The translations under genes were made by a program, and so were the position numbers. From Dioscorea cayenensis subsp. rotundata (lineage: Eukaryota; Streptophyta; Magnoliopsida; Dioscoreales; Dioscoreaceae), in contig NC_052475.1 of NCBI RefSeq assembly GCF_009730915.1, positions 29,635,016 through 29,699,015 on the forward strand: a stretch of DNA of 64,000 bases, written 5' to 3'. Position 1 is the stretch's first letter, and each line of letters opens with the position of its first letter. The notes beneath the pieces were generated by a model that ran no database searches, was not told the origin of the DNA, and saw nothing but the letters and a program-made list of their open reading frames with translations. Of this stretch, positions 13,004 through 25,160 are shown one piece after another.

Positions 13004-13153
13004 CACGAACACCTCAATCGGCAACCGCTCGTTGATCTCAATCCACGGCTAGCGCTACTTCTCTCCGGCGGCGATCGCCGTCTCTGCGAATAAGAGCATA
13101 ACCGGAGTGGGGTTCGCGGTGGTGAAGACGAGAGATGGGCGGCGGCGATAGGG

Positions 13154-13161
13154 TTTTTATA
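13154..13161 (-). promoter_or_regulatory. TATA-like box of the DUF1677 gene
   Basis: On the minus strand the sequence reads TATAAAAA about 150 bp upstream of the DUF1677 ATG, a plausible distance for a plant core promoter with a short leader. A 30-bp GA/CT repeat lies immediately upstream. This assignment is inferred from position and sequence only. Confidence 0.6.
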
Positions 13162-13163
13162 GG

Positions 13164-13164
<1 letters not shown>

Positions 13165-13194
<30 letters not shown>
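13165..13194. repeat. (GA)n microsatellite at the DUF1677 promoter
   Basis: A run of about 15 GA units lies just upstream of the TATA-like box of the DUF1677 gene. In plants GA/CT repeats near promoters are binding sites for BASIC PENTACYSTEINE proteins, so it may be regulatory rather than neutral. Confidence 0.85.
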
Positions 13195-13196
<2 letters not shown>

Positions 13197-14524
13197 GGTG
13201 GGGCCCGCGCCAATGATTTGGGGACCAGTGGAGTGGGACCCATAAGGGTATTTTTGGAATATGGTGCCACGTCAGCATGATGAGCTGGAAGAGGTTGGAA
13301 GCGTATTCCGTGGAGTTTTGCCAGCTGTGGTCTGTTAAACTACAACCACTCATCTAAAAAAGATGTCTAATTAGAAACAAATCAGGGGACGTGAGAATTT
13401 GACCCTTGAGAAGTGACTCGTGTACGTGGCGTGGTTTTATTGGGCCAAATTTGTGAATAATCAAATATTTAGGCAATTTTTGGAATTTTTTTTTGTTGGG
13501 TTGATTGAGAGATAAAATAACAGGATTTGACATTTACTAATTTTATTTTTTTTAATTAATGTTTTATATTTGTTTAATAATTTTAAATTTGTTTATATTT
13601 ATAAAAATTAGTTGTTAATATTGTGGGAGGCATCCAAACATGGTTTAAAGTGTTTGATTTGTGGTAATTCCCCTATTTTTAGATTAATTGGAAATATCAT
13701 ACAGGATAAATTATGTAAAATTTGATTAAAAATCATATATATGTGGTTTGATTGATTTTGATTGAAGGTTTTAATTATACACAAGCTAATTTGGTATAAT
13801 TTTCCCATATATATGTATATATATACGTTTCCCAAAATTTGAAGTTCCTTTTAATCAATCATCATTTAATAAATTATATTTAATTATACAATCTTGGTGT
13901 TGAGTGCACAGCTCCCCTTCCTTTTTTTTTTAATTTAATTTAATCATGTTATTAGGTTTTGCAAGCGAAGACAATTAGCTTTTGGGTGGGTGAATGCTAA
14001 ATTTGATTGGGTTTAATTTTTATAAAATCTTAATCTTTTATTTGATTAAAATTTTAGTATAGGAAAACTAAATTGACCACACTAATTAGTTTTATGTAAT
14101 GCTTTATCATATTCATCTATTAAAAAAAACGTTAAAGTTAATATTATTAATTAGGCTTAATGATAATGATAATCACATACCACAAGCAGCAACATCAACA
14201 CATACAAACGAGAATTTTTATTTCATATTAAATAAATAAATAAATGGCACTCATGAAGGATTGATCATAATCTGGCTGAAAGCAACTTCTTGGCTTTCAT
14301 TGGTTTATTTTTCAAATATATCATCCACTTTGCAAGATAAATTAATTAGAAAAAAATTATGACTAGATCACTGAGCGGCCCTTACTCGTTTTATTTATTT
14401 ATTTATTTTATAACTATGGAAAAAATACATTTTATTAACAAATTAATTAATAAATTTTACGTGCACATTCACCCAAAAAAAATAAAATAAAAAATAAGAA
14501 TATCTCAATAGATCTATACTCTTA
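13195..14524. other. Gene-free AT-rich spacer
   Basis: I find no gene, RNA or bounded element here. It lies upstream of the DUF1677 promoter and before the Tourist-like element. Short TA and AAAT runs occur near 13800-13825 and 14230-14245. Confidence 0.5.
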
Positions 14525-14897
14525 TGGGCCGTTTAGTTTGTGATAATGACATATTACCACGTAATAAGATTACCATAGTAATATGAGTGGGAATGTTATA
14601 TAGTTGAGAATATTGGATAATTTAATATAACCATGTTTGGTAGAGAACTCTTATTACCGGGAATAGTTCATTGATGTGTTTAGTTCTCTTGGTAATTAAT
14701 TTGTTAAAATATAAAAAAATTATAAGATTAACATAGTAATCTAAGATAGACACCAAATTTGATGGTAATATTTATAAGTTGGTAATGTGATATTACCATC
14801 CAGATTACCACTGGTACAATACCAAACATGGTAATATTTTCAGATTACTATGTAACACGTGGTAATCTTTCCACATTACCACGAATTAAATGGCCCC
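14525..14897. mobile_element. Tourist-like MITE (PIF/Harbinger type)
   Basis: The element is about 373 bp. Its terminal inverted repeats begin GGGCCGTTTAGTTTGTG on the left; the right end, read in reverse, is GGGCCATTTAATTCGTG (14 of 17 match). It is flanked by TTA at 14522-14524 and 14898-14900, the target duplication typical of PIF/Harbinger. The interior is rich in GGTAAT and ATTACC words in opposite orientations, so the whole element can fold back. It has no coding capacity. Confidence 0.78.
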
Positions 14898-14900
14898 TTA

Positions 14901-15838
14901 ATTTATGTGAGTTTAAGGTTTGATTTCATGTTCTTCCTAAAATAAATATTATGTGAAAAAAACTTGATACTAATAAACCATTGTAAGATGTTTAAATAAT
15001 TCTCTAATATATAATATTTGGCAAGGTATATTTAAAAAGAATAAAAGAGATATTGCAGAAACCAAATAATTCACAAGAATATAAATATTCTTCCTACGTA
15101 GCATACACATCACAGGCACAATCATGCACCATGAAGAAGGCCACGCTGTCATAAAATATATAATCTTATTAATTATCCTCAAATAATTGAAAAAACACAA
15201 ATTGCATGAACCCATATAAAATAATAAGTAATAAAAATTTTTATTATAAAAAATTAATTAGATAAAAAATTATACCCATCACTCTAATCATTTTTAAAAA
15301 AACATGGTTAAAAATTTAGGGTGTGTTTGGAGTGACCCTTGTTCACATTGTAAAAAAAAAAAGCTATAAGTATTATATTTTGCACTCGAGTAAAAAAAAA
15401 ATTGATAGTTCAAACCTCACATTTTAAAAGTTAATAGTATAGATTTCATGGTTTTTTTCATATATATATATATATATACACATCAATTTAGTTTTGATTT
15501 GAAAAAATTTCAGTTGTTGTACAAAATTTGAAATTTTAAATGGGATGTTAGTCCTCTAGTATAAAAAAATCAGTTGTTTCATAAATAAAAAAAAAATTAC
15601 GGTGGTTTTTTGCATATGGATATTTACAAAATGTGCAATTAAAAATATATATTTCCATGAAAAATCTCAGTTAGAGAACTCCATATGAAGTAAGGAGCTT
15701 TATATATAATAAATACAGAGAGTTACATGCTAAATTTCAGGGTTTTGTTTGTTGAGATATTTGTGAAATAACCCCTAAAAATATATATATATATATATAT
15801 TTATATTTAGAGCGAAACAGTAACAAAAATTTCCACCA
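14901..15838. other. Gene-free AT-rich spacer
   Basis: No gene seen. The stretch is AT-rich with TA runs near 15463-15478 and 15781-15800. A GGGTGTGTTTGG word near 15320 recalls the ends of Tourist-like elements, but I found no matching partner. Confidence 0.45.
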
Positions 15839-17617
15839 TAATTAAAAGGGCGTGAATTGAGAGGTCAATAGAGAGAGAAAGCGAAAGCAAACCGAGAGAG
15901 AGAGGGAGGGAGGGAGGCGAGAAATAGCGATCGAAATCGAGAGGACGGCGAGAGAGCTCATCTTCGAGGCCGCAAACGAAGCTAGGGTTGTCTTTGGATA
16001 GCAATCCGTGTAGAAACCAGCTCCAAAACGACGTATTTCATCCAATTTGGCTGCAAATTGGAAGCTTTTGCACCATCAGCAGCGGAAAGATCCAAGCTAC
16101 ATTGGTTTTCGATTGCTGTTGCTGTGGGTTTGTTGTTTGATTTCGTTTTTTTTATGGATCGATTCGTTTCGACGTATCTCATCATTGAGTTGCGTAAAGG
16201 TATGGAAAGCCCTCCGCTTTCCTCTTTTGGTGTTTTACTGTTGTTAGATCTGCTGTTTTGTATCTTTTTTTTATAGATCTGTGTTTTTTTTTCTCATTGG
16301 TTTGGTGGTGCAGATTGTAAATTTAGAAATTTTGGGATTATTTGTTTGTTTTTTAATGCCAAAGTAGCTATTTTTAGTGGTTCTGTTATTTAAGATCTTG
16401 AAAATTTCTGTTTTCTTTTTTCTTTCTTTGATTGTGTGGTTTTGGTTCCAGTTTTGGTGTCTGAATGCAGATCTGCTATAAATCTTAGCTCGAGTTTGTA
16501 TGTTAATGGCGTCCTTTCCCTATGGATTATATGCAGCAGCAGGAGGAGAACGAAGTAGGAAAGGCTTGATTGGGAATGAGCTGGCAATATTATATTGTAT
16601 CGTTGTTTGTTTGTGAAAGCTAAATGGAGATAGCCTGGTGTTCATTTAGAGAGTGAGAACAATAGCTTTTGCAAAATCTTAGGCTTTTCTTCGTCACAAT
16701 TCTGATTCTTTTCTTAGAAGCCATATTGAAAATGATGAGTTGTTTCAGGGTAATAGATTTTGATGATATTTCGCAAATGTTTGGACTTCATGCAGTTCAA
16801 CAAATTTACAGACTTTGAATAAGTTGTTTGATGTCATGTAACAAATGAAGTAGGTGATAGGCAAATTTATCTTGCTGTAGTGTAAGGTTAGTAAGCTATA
16901 TGACAGTGCTTATTTCATAGTTTGTTGGAACTCAATCACAAAATGAACATTTTATGAGGTCTAGCGTGAGAGGTGGCTTCATTATTTGTTTTAGCAGTAG
17001 ACAGATTACATTGTCCTTGTAATTATGCTGTCGAGTTGTTTTATTGTGTTGTCAGCTTAGTTGTCTGTTTTAGCTGTTTGACAAATATGTTGTCCTTGCA
17101 ATTATTCTGCGGAATTGTTGTACTTTGTGTTGTCAGCATGTGGTTAGATGCTCAAATATTATATGCTCCATTGTGCTGATCTGAAATCTCCAATTTAGTG
17201 TGATTAGTGTGCTTTTATTGTTGCTTGTTTAAAAACAAAGAATATTATCAATGTAGAAGTTGTTAATGCATGTTCATAATATTCTTCTCTTCATTAAATG
17301 ATGCAAATTACCATAAATAACATAATTACGTCTTAAAGTGTACCTGTTAAATATTTTAAAGTCTAGGTTATTTCAGTGTGCATTTAAGTGTATATTCACT
17401 GTGGCCAACTATTGTTTGTCAATATGTTATGTGATTCAACATGCAGTTTTATGTTTTAATTTTATGCTTGCTCTAGACATATATTTGCTTAACTGAAGTG
17501 TATTTATTTCTTTTTACCTTAAATTTGAATTTGCAGGATTAGGATAAATCCAAAAATGGGAACCCCTTTTTCCTGAAAAATCTCTTACATACATAGCAAG
17601 TATCTACTCAAATAAAG
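15839..17617 (+). promoter_or_regulatory. Promoter, 5'UTR and leader intron of the CID7-like gene
   Basis: A GA-rich core (15860-15935) precedes a GC-richer leader. The leader exon appears to end at 16200 with AAAG followed by GTATGG. The next acceptor is TTTGCAG ending at 17536, and the coding start is 17618. This gives a leader intron of about 1336 bp, T-rich throughout like a normal plant intron. A short upstream ORF starts at 16154, is read across this splice and stops a few codons into the second exon (18 codons). The transcript start is not visible, so the left border is approximate. Confidence 0.6.
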
Positions 17618-20072
17618 ATGAGTTTGTCTATAAAAGGGATTTCACCTAACAAGGACACAAAGTCAACCCAGTCTAACAAAGTTACCTCCTTAAATCCTAA
17701 TGCAGCAGAATTTGTTCCGTCATCCCGCAGATATAGTTTCGGAAATGCCAATCGTGCAGATTCGACCAGATTGGACATCACGGGAACTTCTAGAAAAGCA
17801 GTTCTAGATCGTGCTGAATCCGCCATATCAAATAACTCCGATGAGGAAGCACACCAGTTTTGGCGCCACCAGCTTCCTGATGATATTACCCCTGATTTCA
17901 AGGCTATGGGAGAAAATGAGTCACAGGAAACTGGACATCTATCACTTTGTGGGTTATCAATACATGATGGTGGTGAAATTCCAAGATTTTCTGCTTTGAC
18001 TGGTAGTCAGATATTGGATACCAACCATGATAACAGTGATGCATTGGGGTTGGCTGAAGATGTGAGGTATTCGGGTTCTACCTTTGGCGGTGATCATTCA
18101 GTGGGTATTTTTGGGCCTTCGGCTACCAATACCTGGGATAAACTGTTTGTGAATAGAGATCAGTACTTTAATGACCAAAGGGAAGATCCTAATTCCAGTT
18201 TTTTAACTGATTTGGTTGACCAAGCTACTTTCCAGGATGCTACCATCAATGCTGTTGAATTTTTGGCCTCACAATTTCCTGGTTTTTCTGCTGAAAGCCT
18301 TGCGGAAGTGTATTATGCAAATGATTATGATCTGGACTCAACAATCGAGACTCTTACTCAACTTGAGGTAATTCATTTTAGGCTCTGTCAAATTTAAAAG
18401 ATGGCTTTTTTTTTCTGCGTAGTGATTTATGATATTTATTTTTCCTTCAATTATTATGTTCCATTGTTGGTTGGTAACATCTTTATCTTTTGTACTTGTA
18501 TCACAGCTTCAGGTTGATGGATCTCACTCTCAGAACTTGAACTCAAAGGCCTCCATATCTCCAAACCTCAGCCAGCAGGACTTCCCAGCACTTCCTCTGG
18601 CCAAAGCTCAGAATGGATTTTCAAAACTAAATGCAGATGATATTGGACGAACTCCGCGTCCCTATACATCTTCTAATGTATTTGGAGGTGCTACAGATTA
18701 TGCTTCAACTGTGCGGAAGCTTCCATCACAGGAGTCTGGCCCCTGGAAGTATGGCAGAAATGTCTTTGCAGATGTCCGAATTGGTTCGAGCAGAATGCCA
18801 CAACTCATAGCCAACTCTCAGACTGGTCATGAGAAAAAGGTTTACGGAGATAAAGTGCATAGTGCTCATGCAGCTCAGGTGGCTCCAGTTTGGCTTGAGA
18901 CCGGAGAAGCCGTGGGTAATGCTTTTTAATTTAAATATCTTTAAATGGAAACCAAATTTGTCTGGATAAATCATTGTGGTCAGTCAGTTGCCTTTTTCTA
19001 CTCATGGCTGCTTACTATTTTGAGATGCCAGCAAATATGTATTCAGAATCAAGGGAGGAGGCTCGTGATTTTGCTCGTCTTCAAAACACCTGTTTTGATC
19101 AAGTAGGTTCTGATTTTTAATATATTACCCTTTTAAGTTAGTTTGTTTATTAATGAGCAGATACCATCCAAGGATGACTTCTTACCAAGATTGATGACAA
19201 TTAGCGCCATAACAAGAGAGTTTTGTTAGGGGTAGGATGTTTGAAACTGCAATGAGTTTATGCGCCATAGCTTGCTAAGGTTTATGCTTCTTGTACTTGT
19301 GCTCGTATATATTTTTTTTTCTTTCCCTTTTTTTTCCCTTTTATTTAATTAATGCATGCTCAGCTTGAAAGATGGTCTGAGTGTGATTAAGTCCATCTTA
19401 TTTGCACTTCACTATGAAGCTTGAATGTAAGATAAAAACACATCTCAATTTTCTTGCATCCTCATCTAGCTGACACAAAATGAAGATGTTTAGTAGCTAG
19501 AATTTGAGATTCAAATGGAACTGTTCTGAACTTTTATGATTTTTTTCATGACCATTAATCTGTAACAGGCGCGTGAAGCTTATCTGATTGGTAACAAAGC
19601 TCTAGCAAAGGAACTTAGTGTTAAGGGCCAATTGTACAGTATTCAGATGAAAACTGCTCATGTGAAAGCTCGAGAAGCTATTTATCATCAGAGGTTTGTG
19701 ATTTGTCATTGTAAAACTGATCATGTTTCTGATTTGTCGAGAGTGCCTTTTCACTTTCTGATTTGTTGAGGTTTGTAATGTTTCAGGAATCCAGTATCTT
19801 CTGAGAACCAGAGTTATGGTAAAGGACAAGAACATCTGATTGATCTGCATGGTCTCCATGTAAATGATGCCCTTCATGTTTTGAAGCACGAACTCGAAGC
19901 CCTAAGGACAGTCACAAGGTCCACCGGACAGCGCTTGCAAGTCATGATCTGTGTTACAAGAGGTTCATGGACACCGACACGCTTGCCAGGGGCTGTAGAG
20001 CATTACCTGCTGGAAGAAAACCTTCACTATAGTCAACCTCAGCCGGGTCTGCTCCATGTTGTTATATATTGA
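17618..20072 (+). CDS. CID7-like protein: PAM2, CUE-like, DUF1771 and Smr domains
   Basis: Five coding exons: 17618-18367, 18507-18915, 19032-19102, 19569-19693, 19787-20072, giving 546 aa. Domain order: a PAM2 motif (LNPNAAEFVP, residues 25-34) that binds the MLLE domain of poly(A)-binding protein; a CUE-like ubiquitin-binding segment (about 204-250); DUF1771 (about 387-450); and a C-terminal Smr domain (about 465-546) starting with LIDLHGLHV. This is the architecture of Arabidopsis CID5/6/7, thought to act at the mRNA/ribosome interface. The third exon uses the acceptor at 19030-19031, and the reading frame confirms this. Odd point: the Smr signature reads VTRGSWTPTRLP. Family members, from memory, have GTGHH between V and T, so five residues appear missing in frame. 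Confidence 0.9.
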
Positions 20073-20480
20073 CAACCTTGTAAGAACCATGTGCTCAGAA
20101 AAAAAAAAAAAAGGAAAATCACAATCAAATTCATGTATGTGTAAATGAGAGGAAGAGGGAGGGAGATAGAGAAGCAGCTATAAAATTCAGACAGCCAAGA
20201 GTTGTATAATATAATCATGACTTTTTTAGGTTTAATTGTAGGTAGAATTCCACTGTTTCAGGGAAGCTTGCTTCCTGCCGCCAGATAGATTCTCTCTTGA
20301 TGAACAGGTTTCGTGTTGCGTTTGCCGGGATTTTGATTGAACTTGAGATTTAAAAATAATGAAGATATATATATATATATATATTACAGGAGACAACTTT
20401 GATATAATAGCTTATCATCCAACAGTTTCACTGGATGGCATAAGCCACTATGTTCATTGAATTCTAGATATACCAACATG
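20073..20480 (+). other. CID7-like 3'UTR and spacer
   Basis: No gene. The stretch presumably holds the 3' end of the CID7-like transcript, with an A tract at about 20098-20112 and a (TA)n run near 20368-20385. Confidence 0.45.
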
Positions 20481-21007
20481 TAGGGCTGTAAACGAGCTGA
20501 ACCGAGCTTTGCCTTATTCAAGCTTGGCTCGTTATTATTTAATCGAGTTTGAACTCGAGCCGAGTTTCATTTTTTATGTTCAAATTTGGCTCGTTACTAT
20601 TTTAACCGAGCTCGAGCTCTAATCGAGTTTCTTTCGAGCTTCATGCTCGAACTCAACTTGTTAAGAAAATTCGAAACTTAGACTTAGCTAGCTAATTTGA
20701 TTAAAACTTGACTATTTTTTTATATTTTATTTTTTTATTTAGTAAACTTATTTAATGAATCATTATCAAGTGTGACTCAACTCGATTTGAGTTTGATTAT
20801 ATTAATGATTGTTACAAATAAAATTGTAAATGATACTATAAACGAGCTTTTAATTATACAATAAACGAGTTCTTCACAAATTTTAATGAGCCGAGTTTGG
20901 TGGTGTTCAAACTTGGCTCGTTTATCTTATGAGCTCATTTAACTTAATGAACTAGTTGACCTGAGCTTTTAATGAGCTTAGCCTTCGAATAGTAGTTTAT
21001 AGCCCTA
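20481..21007. mobile_element. Non-autonomous DNA element rich in CGAGC words, copy 1
   Basis: The ends are short inverted repeats: TAGGGCTGTAAAC at 20481-20493, and at 20995-21007 its reverse with one change. Between them the sequence is packed with direct and inverted variants of GAGCTCGAG and GCTCGTT, so it can form many alternative hairpins. I found no convincing target-site duplication, so the superfamily (hAT or Mutator-like) is open. No coding potential. Confidence 0.6.
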
Positions 21008-21080
21008 TATGTGTAACTCAAATTGATAACAATGACATAGTCACATATACACCTTAATATACATATACATATATATAATG

Positions 21081-21104
<24 letters not shown>

Positions 21105-21111
<7 letters not shown>

Positions 21112-21344
21112 CGAACTCACAATCGAGTTTATAAACGAGCTTGTTCATGATCTTGGTCACGAGTTGTGTTTGCGAGCCAAAACGAGCCGAGCTTTTGACT
21201 GCTCAAACTTGACTCGTTTATTAATCGAGCTTGAAAATAATGTTCAAGCTTGACTCGTTTACAATATGAGCTAAACACGAACGAGCCTTTATCGAACCGA
21301 ACACCGAGCTACTCACAAACGGCTCGGCTCAAATACACCCCTAC
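21105..21344. mobile_element. Related CGAGC-rich element fragment, copy 2
   Basis: This segment repeats the vocabulary of the element 100 bp to its left (AAACGAGC, GCTCGGCTC, CTCGTTTA). Its right end, read in reverse, is TAGGGGTGTATTTGAGCC, matching the terminal repeat of copy 1 in part. The left side is missing or lost in the adjoining (TA)n tract, so it is either a truncated second copy or the other half of one larger element interrupted at 21008-21104. Confidence 0.5.
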
Positions 21345-21686
21345 TGTAAGGGTTCTACCGTGACACCTACCAACATGACATAAAACTTTTCACAAGAGTG
21401 TTTATTTTGTTGATATTCTAAGTTCAGATTTAGATAGTCAGATTGCAGGTAGAATTCCATGAGCACAAATGCTTAAAGTGCTGTGCAATTACCAAATTGT
21501 TCAAAGTGAAGAAAAACATTCCTCAGATCATTATAAAGTAACACATTGAGAAATGAGATTTAGAAACAACACCAAGAATGCGTATGAAGTTTCTCATGAT
21601 GTTTGATGCTGCTTGGTTCAAACATGAGCATAATTAAAATAGGCGTCCATAGTAGAAACCTAACAGAAATCAATGAAGCTATCTTA
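21345..21686. other. Downstream region of the proteasome gene
   Basis: No gene is visible. This is the likely 3'UTR of the minus-strand proteasome subunit and its flank, convergent with the CID7-like gene. Confidence 0.4.
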
Positions 21687-24600
21687 TCAATCTCGCTCAC
21701 TAATTGCTGTTAAATGCTCATCGATCTCCTCAGTTGACAGCACTCTAAATTGTGGGGCATCTTTCCTCACCACTCCCACCTGCCAAAAACCAATCCACAA
21801 TTAGGGATGGTACATGAATGAATTGGTGCTGAGTTATTAAAGAGTTCTAGAGATGGATAATAGAATGCGGCAACTGTTGTTTTTCCCCCACATTGACCAA
21901 TTTAAATTTTAAATGAGGGGTAAGTTTGGTATACCATGGGGAATGGTTAATGCCTTATTTAAATCCATACACAGCTAGAGATAGAAAGTTGAAAAACTCA
22001 GATTTTACTCAATTTAGGAGTTGTAAATTGAAACAAAGATAAGTATACCTCAATCTCAGTAGCCTTGAAGTCTTCCTGAAGCACAGATTGCAGAGCAGAT
22101 ATGGCAGTCTACAAGATGGGAGATGCAACCAAAGTTAGAACAAAATTCATATTGGCAAACTCTCCTCTTCTTATTTATTATCCATCCTTCTTTTCTACCT
22201 TTTTTTTATATATTGGTGAGAGAAACCAACCAAGAATGCAAAATATAGAACAAATTGGAATATTAAATGTAAAAGAACAATTATGACAAATGCAACTCCT
22301 TGAAAAAATTTTAATATTGCAGACTTCAAAACTTAAAATTGAACTGGAAGGGCACTAATATGTATGCCTCTTTATAAAGAACAGAAGGCAAATGTATTCT
22401 CTAATGTGAAAAGAATAAAGGAATAAATATAAAACCACATATAATCATTTGGAACAAGGGACAACCAAGATTTACGGGTTTCAAACGGCTGTAAGTTCAC
22501 AATTGTGGGGAGTGAAACATGATCAACTACTTGAAATGTGAAGAGAAAAAAAAAACACAGCATGATATATATGCCTAGCATAATGTATGCACCATCACTT
22601 TTGTACAATTTATATGTACAAGGAGATAATTTCAAATAATTAGGAAATATGTCTCCGCCTTGAAAATCAAATTCCAACTGTCTGTCTGTGGAGCCTTATC
22701 ATATAAATGGCAGAATCATCGATCCGTTAAAGAATAATCTTCAAATTGATGCATTTTCCCCCAATTGATATCAATTCAACAAATATTCCATAAGAAGTAA
22801 TCAATTACCTGCACAGTCTCCTCATATGAGAAAGCAGGATCATTTTTCATTTTCTTTTCCAAGAAATTGATGGCCTCCTGCTCTTTCAGGCCAGCACTTG
22901 TTGCCTGTTGGAAAAAAATCAAGTCACTTCACAAACTTTTTATGACATATGCTAGTTTTGAAATTATAGAATTGTATGAGTTGGTTCATGATGAACAAAG
23001 AGCACACACGATGCTCTGATACATAAGAAATTACTTTTAAGTACAATTTCTAGAAAGCACACTGACATCTCAGGCACATTCTTAGAAAGAATATGCAGAA
23101 TAAATCAGTGGTTCAATTTACGATTTGGAATACCTTGTGACCAAAAAAGTGACCAGCTGGGTCACATTTGAAGAGTTGAGGTCCATTTTCTTCATCAATG
23201 CCCAAGACCATAGCCACTTCATGATCCAAGCATAACACAAAAGGAGAACGGTAAAAAGGTATAAGATTTAAATCAAAGAAGCATAGGTCCTGAGACTAGA
23301 TTAGAGCTCGAAGATTACACCATTTGCAAATAAATAATTAAATGAAAATAGATAAAACACTGACCAACTCCGAGAGGTCTCATGTAGGCATGCTGAGTGT
23401 ATACTTGTGATTTGTCAGCTATCCTGCATGTGAATTAGGGAAATTAGACCTTGCTTTGGAAAAAAAACATGGAAAATTGGGATTCAAAGGATTCTGAAGA
23501 AAACTTCGACATGAATGAAAACATGAGAATGAAACTCATTAAAATAAAATAAAAAAAAAAGGAAATCCAGTGCTTTCAGCTGAATGATTTCGTAATTAAA
23601 AGTTATAAAACACTAAAGAAACGAAAGGGATGTAGAAGTTGAACAGCAGAAACTTAAAAAAAAACATGGGCATGGGCAAAGATCTCATACTTCTGTATGA
23701 ACACTAGACATATTAAATTCTCAATGCTTAAGCACGGTTGCATAAAAATTGAAGGATTTGCAGTTGGAGTGACTAACAAGTATGTCTATTATCATATGCA
23801 CACATAAGCAATGTGGATATTATATATATACACACACACATGATACCATATATGCTTATTGTTATATTTAGGTGGTCCCTGGGTTAGTGATACTGAATAG
23901 CAATAAAGAGATAAGACAGATAAGTATTTGTAAATGATCACCTACATCATTAAATCATCAAGAAGAAAACATCTCGCTACAATAAAGAACCAAATAAGGC
24001 ATCACAACTTTTCTCCCGTGAAAAACTTAATTAAATCTCTTGAACATCAAACTTCACCAAGAACTCGAGGTTAGATTAAGTGAAATGCAAATCTAGTTCC
24101 TCTTTCATGATATGACAGTATAGGTTCTAAGCATTGGAGAAAACATTAATCAAGGTCAACCTTGTTCAAAAACTTCCATATGTACAGATTTCTAATCACA
24201 CCATGCAACCACAAGAAAGAAATCCGCATTTTTGACAAAATTTTGTAAAGATACAATGTGTTGGAAACCTGTGGCCAAGTGACAAAACACAGATCAGCAT
24301 CAAGAACATACCTAGAATGTCTAGCATATAAATATATCCATTTATGGAGAATAAAATTACTACAGACAAAGAATATGGCTGAAGCTGACAACAAAGATCT
24401 TAGTAACCATACCACTTTGCCAGTACATCCACAGGCATCTCATAACCCCACTTGAAACGAAACTCTGCAGCTTCATTCCTAGCTTGATGCACCAAAGACC
24501 TTGCATCGGCTAAAATCATCAAAGTAAAAGGTCTCAGCAATGCCAATATGACATCAAATTTAGTGCAAAAATTTCATCCTTTGTAAGACAATGATTCAAA

Positions 24601-25160
24601 GCAGGGTTAACTCCACAGGAAAAAAAAGAAGTTCAAAAAAAAGCAAACTGAACCAAATCACTAAAAAAAATCTACAGGAAATCATGATAAACCTGTCATC
24701 CCAGTGGCGAGCAATCCAAGGTATTTTGTGATGGGGAAGAGATGAGACACACTGGTCTGATCCAACAGCTTATCCTGCATCAATTTTGTTTCACAACAAA
24801 ACCCTAATAGATTAAAACACACAAAAACATATACACACACACAAATTTCCGATGAGAAACACGAAGATGCATACTCACCGGGACCTTCTTCTGGGTAACA
24901 ACGCACACAGAATCCTTCCCACGGACCCCGATGGATGTGATCCCAGATGCCTTCACAGCTTTGAACGCATATTCTGAGAAAAAAACCACCAAAATACATA
25001 GAAAATAAAATGCAAAACCCTAAAATCCCCCCAAAACTAGGTCGATTGGAATCGGATCGGCGAATTTTGAGATCTAGGGCTTACCAACTTGGTAGAGGCG
25101 GCCCTCTGGGGAGAAGATCGTGATGTGACGATCGTATCCAGCTCCGGTTCCACGGCTCAT
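21687..25160 (-). CDS. PAA1: 20S proteasome subunit alpha type-6 (alpha1/PAA)
   Basis: Nine exons on the minus strand: 25160-25085, 24973-24879, 24774-24693, 24509-24413, 23423-23365, 23216-23134, 22904-22809, 22108-22049, 21779-21687. They give 246 aa, the same length as Arabidopsis PAA1/PAA2. The start [20 protein letters not shown] and segments such as [29 protein letters not shown] and [16 protein letters not shown] are diagnostic. The subunit forms part of the outer alpha ring of the 20S core, which gates substrate entry; it is structural and not proteolytic. All introns are GT-AG and phases close. Its strong conservation leaves little doubt; whether to call it PAA1 or PAA2 cannot be decided from one locus. 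Confidence 0.97.

Noticed and set aside
12542-13093. Long open frames of 183 and 118 residues on the plus strand over the DUF1677 gene.
   Set aside because: They are shadows of the GC-rich DUF1677 coding strand, with low-complexity composition and no domain.
16047-16276. Frames of 66 and 72 residues with hydrophobic ends after the CID7-like leader.
   Set aside because: They run past the GTATGG donor into the T-rich leader intron and lack conservation signs; only the short spliced upstream ORF remains plausible.
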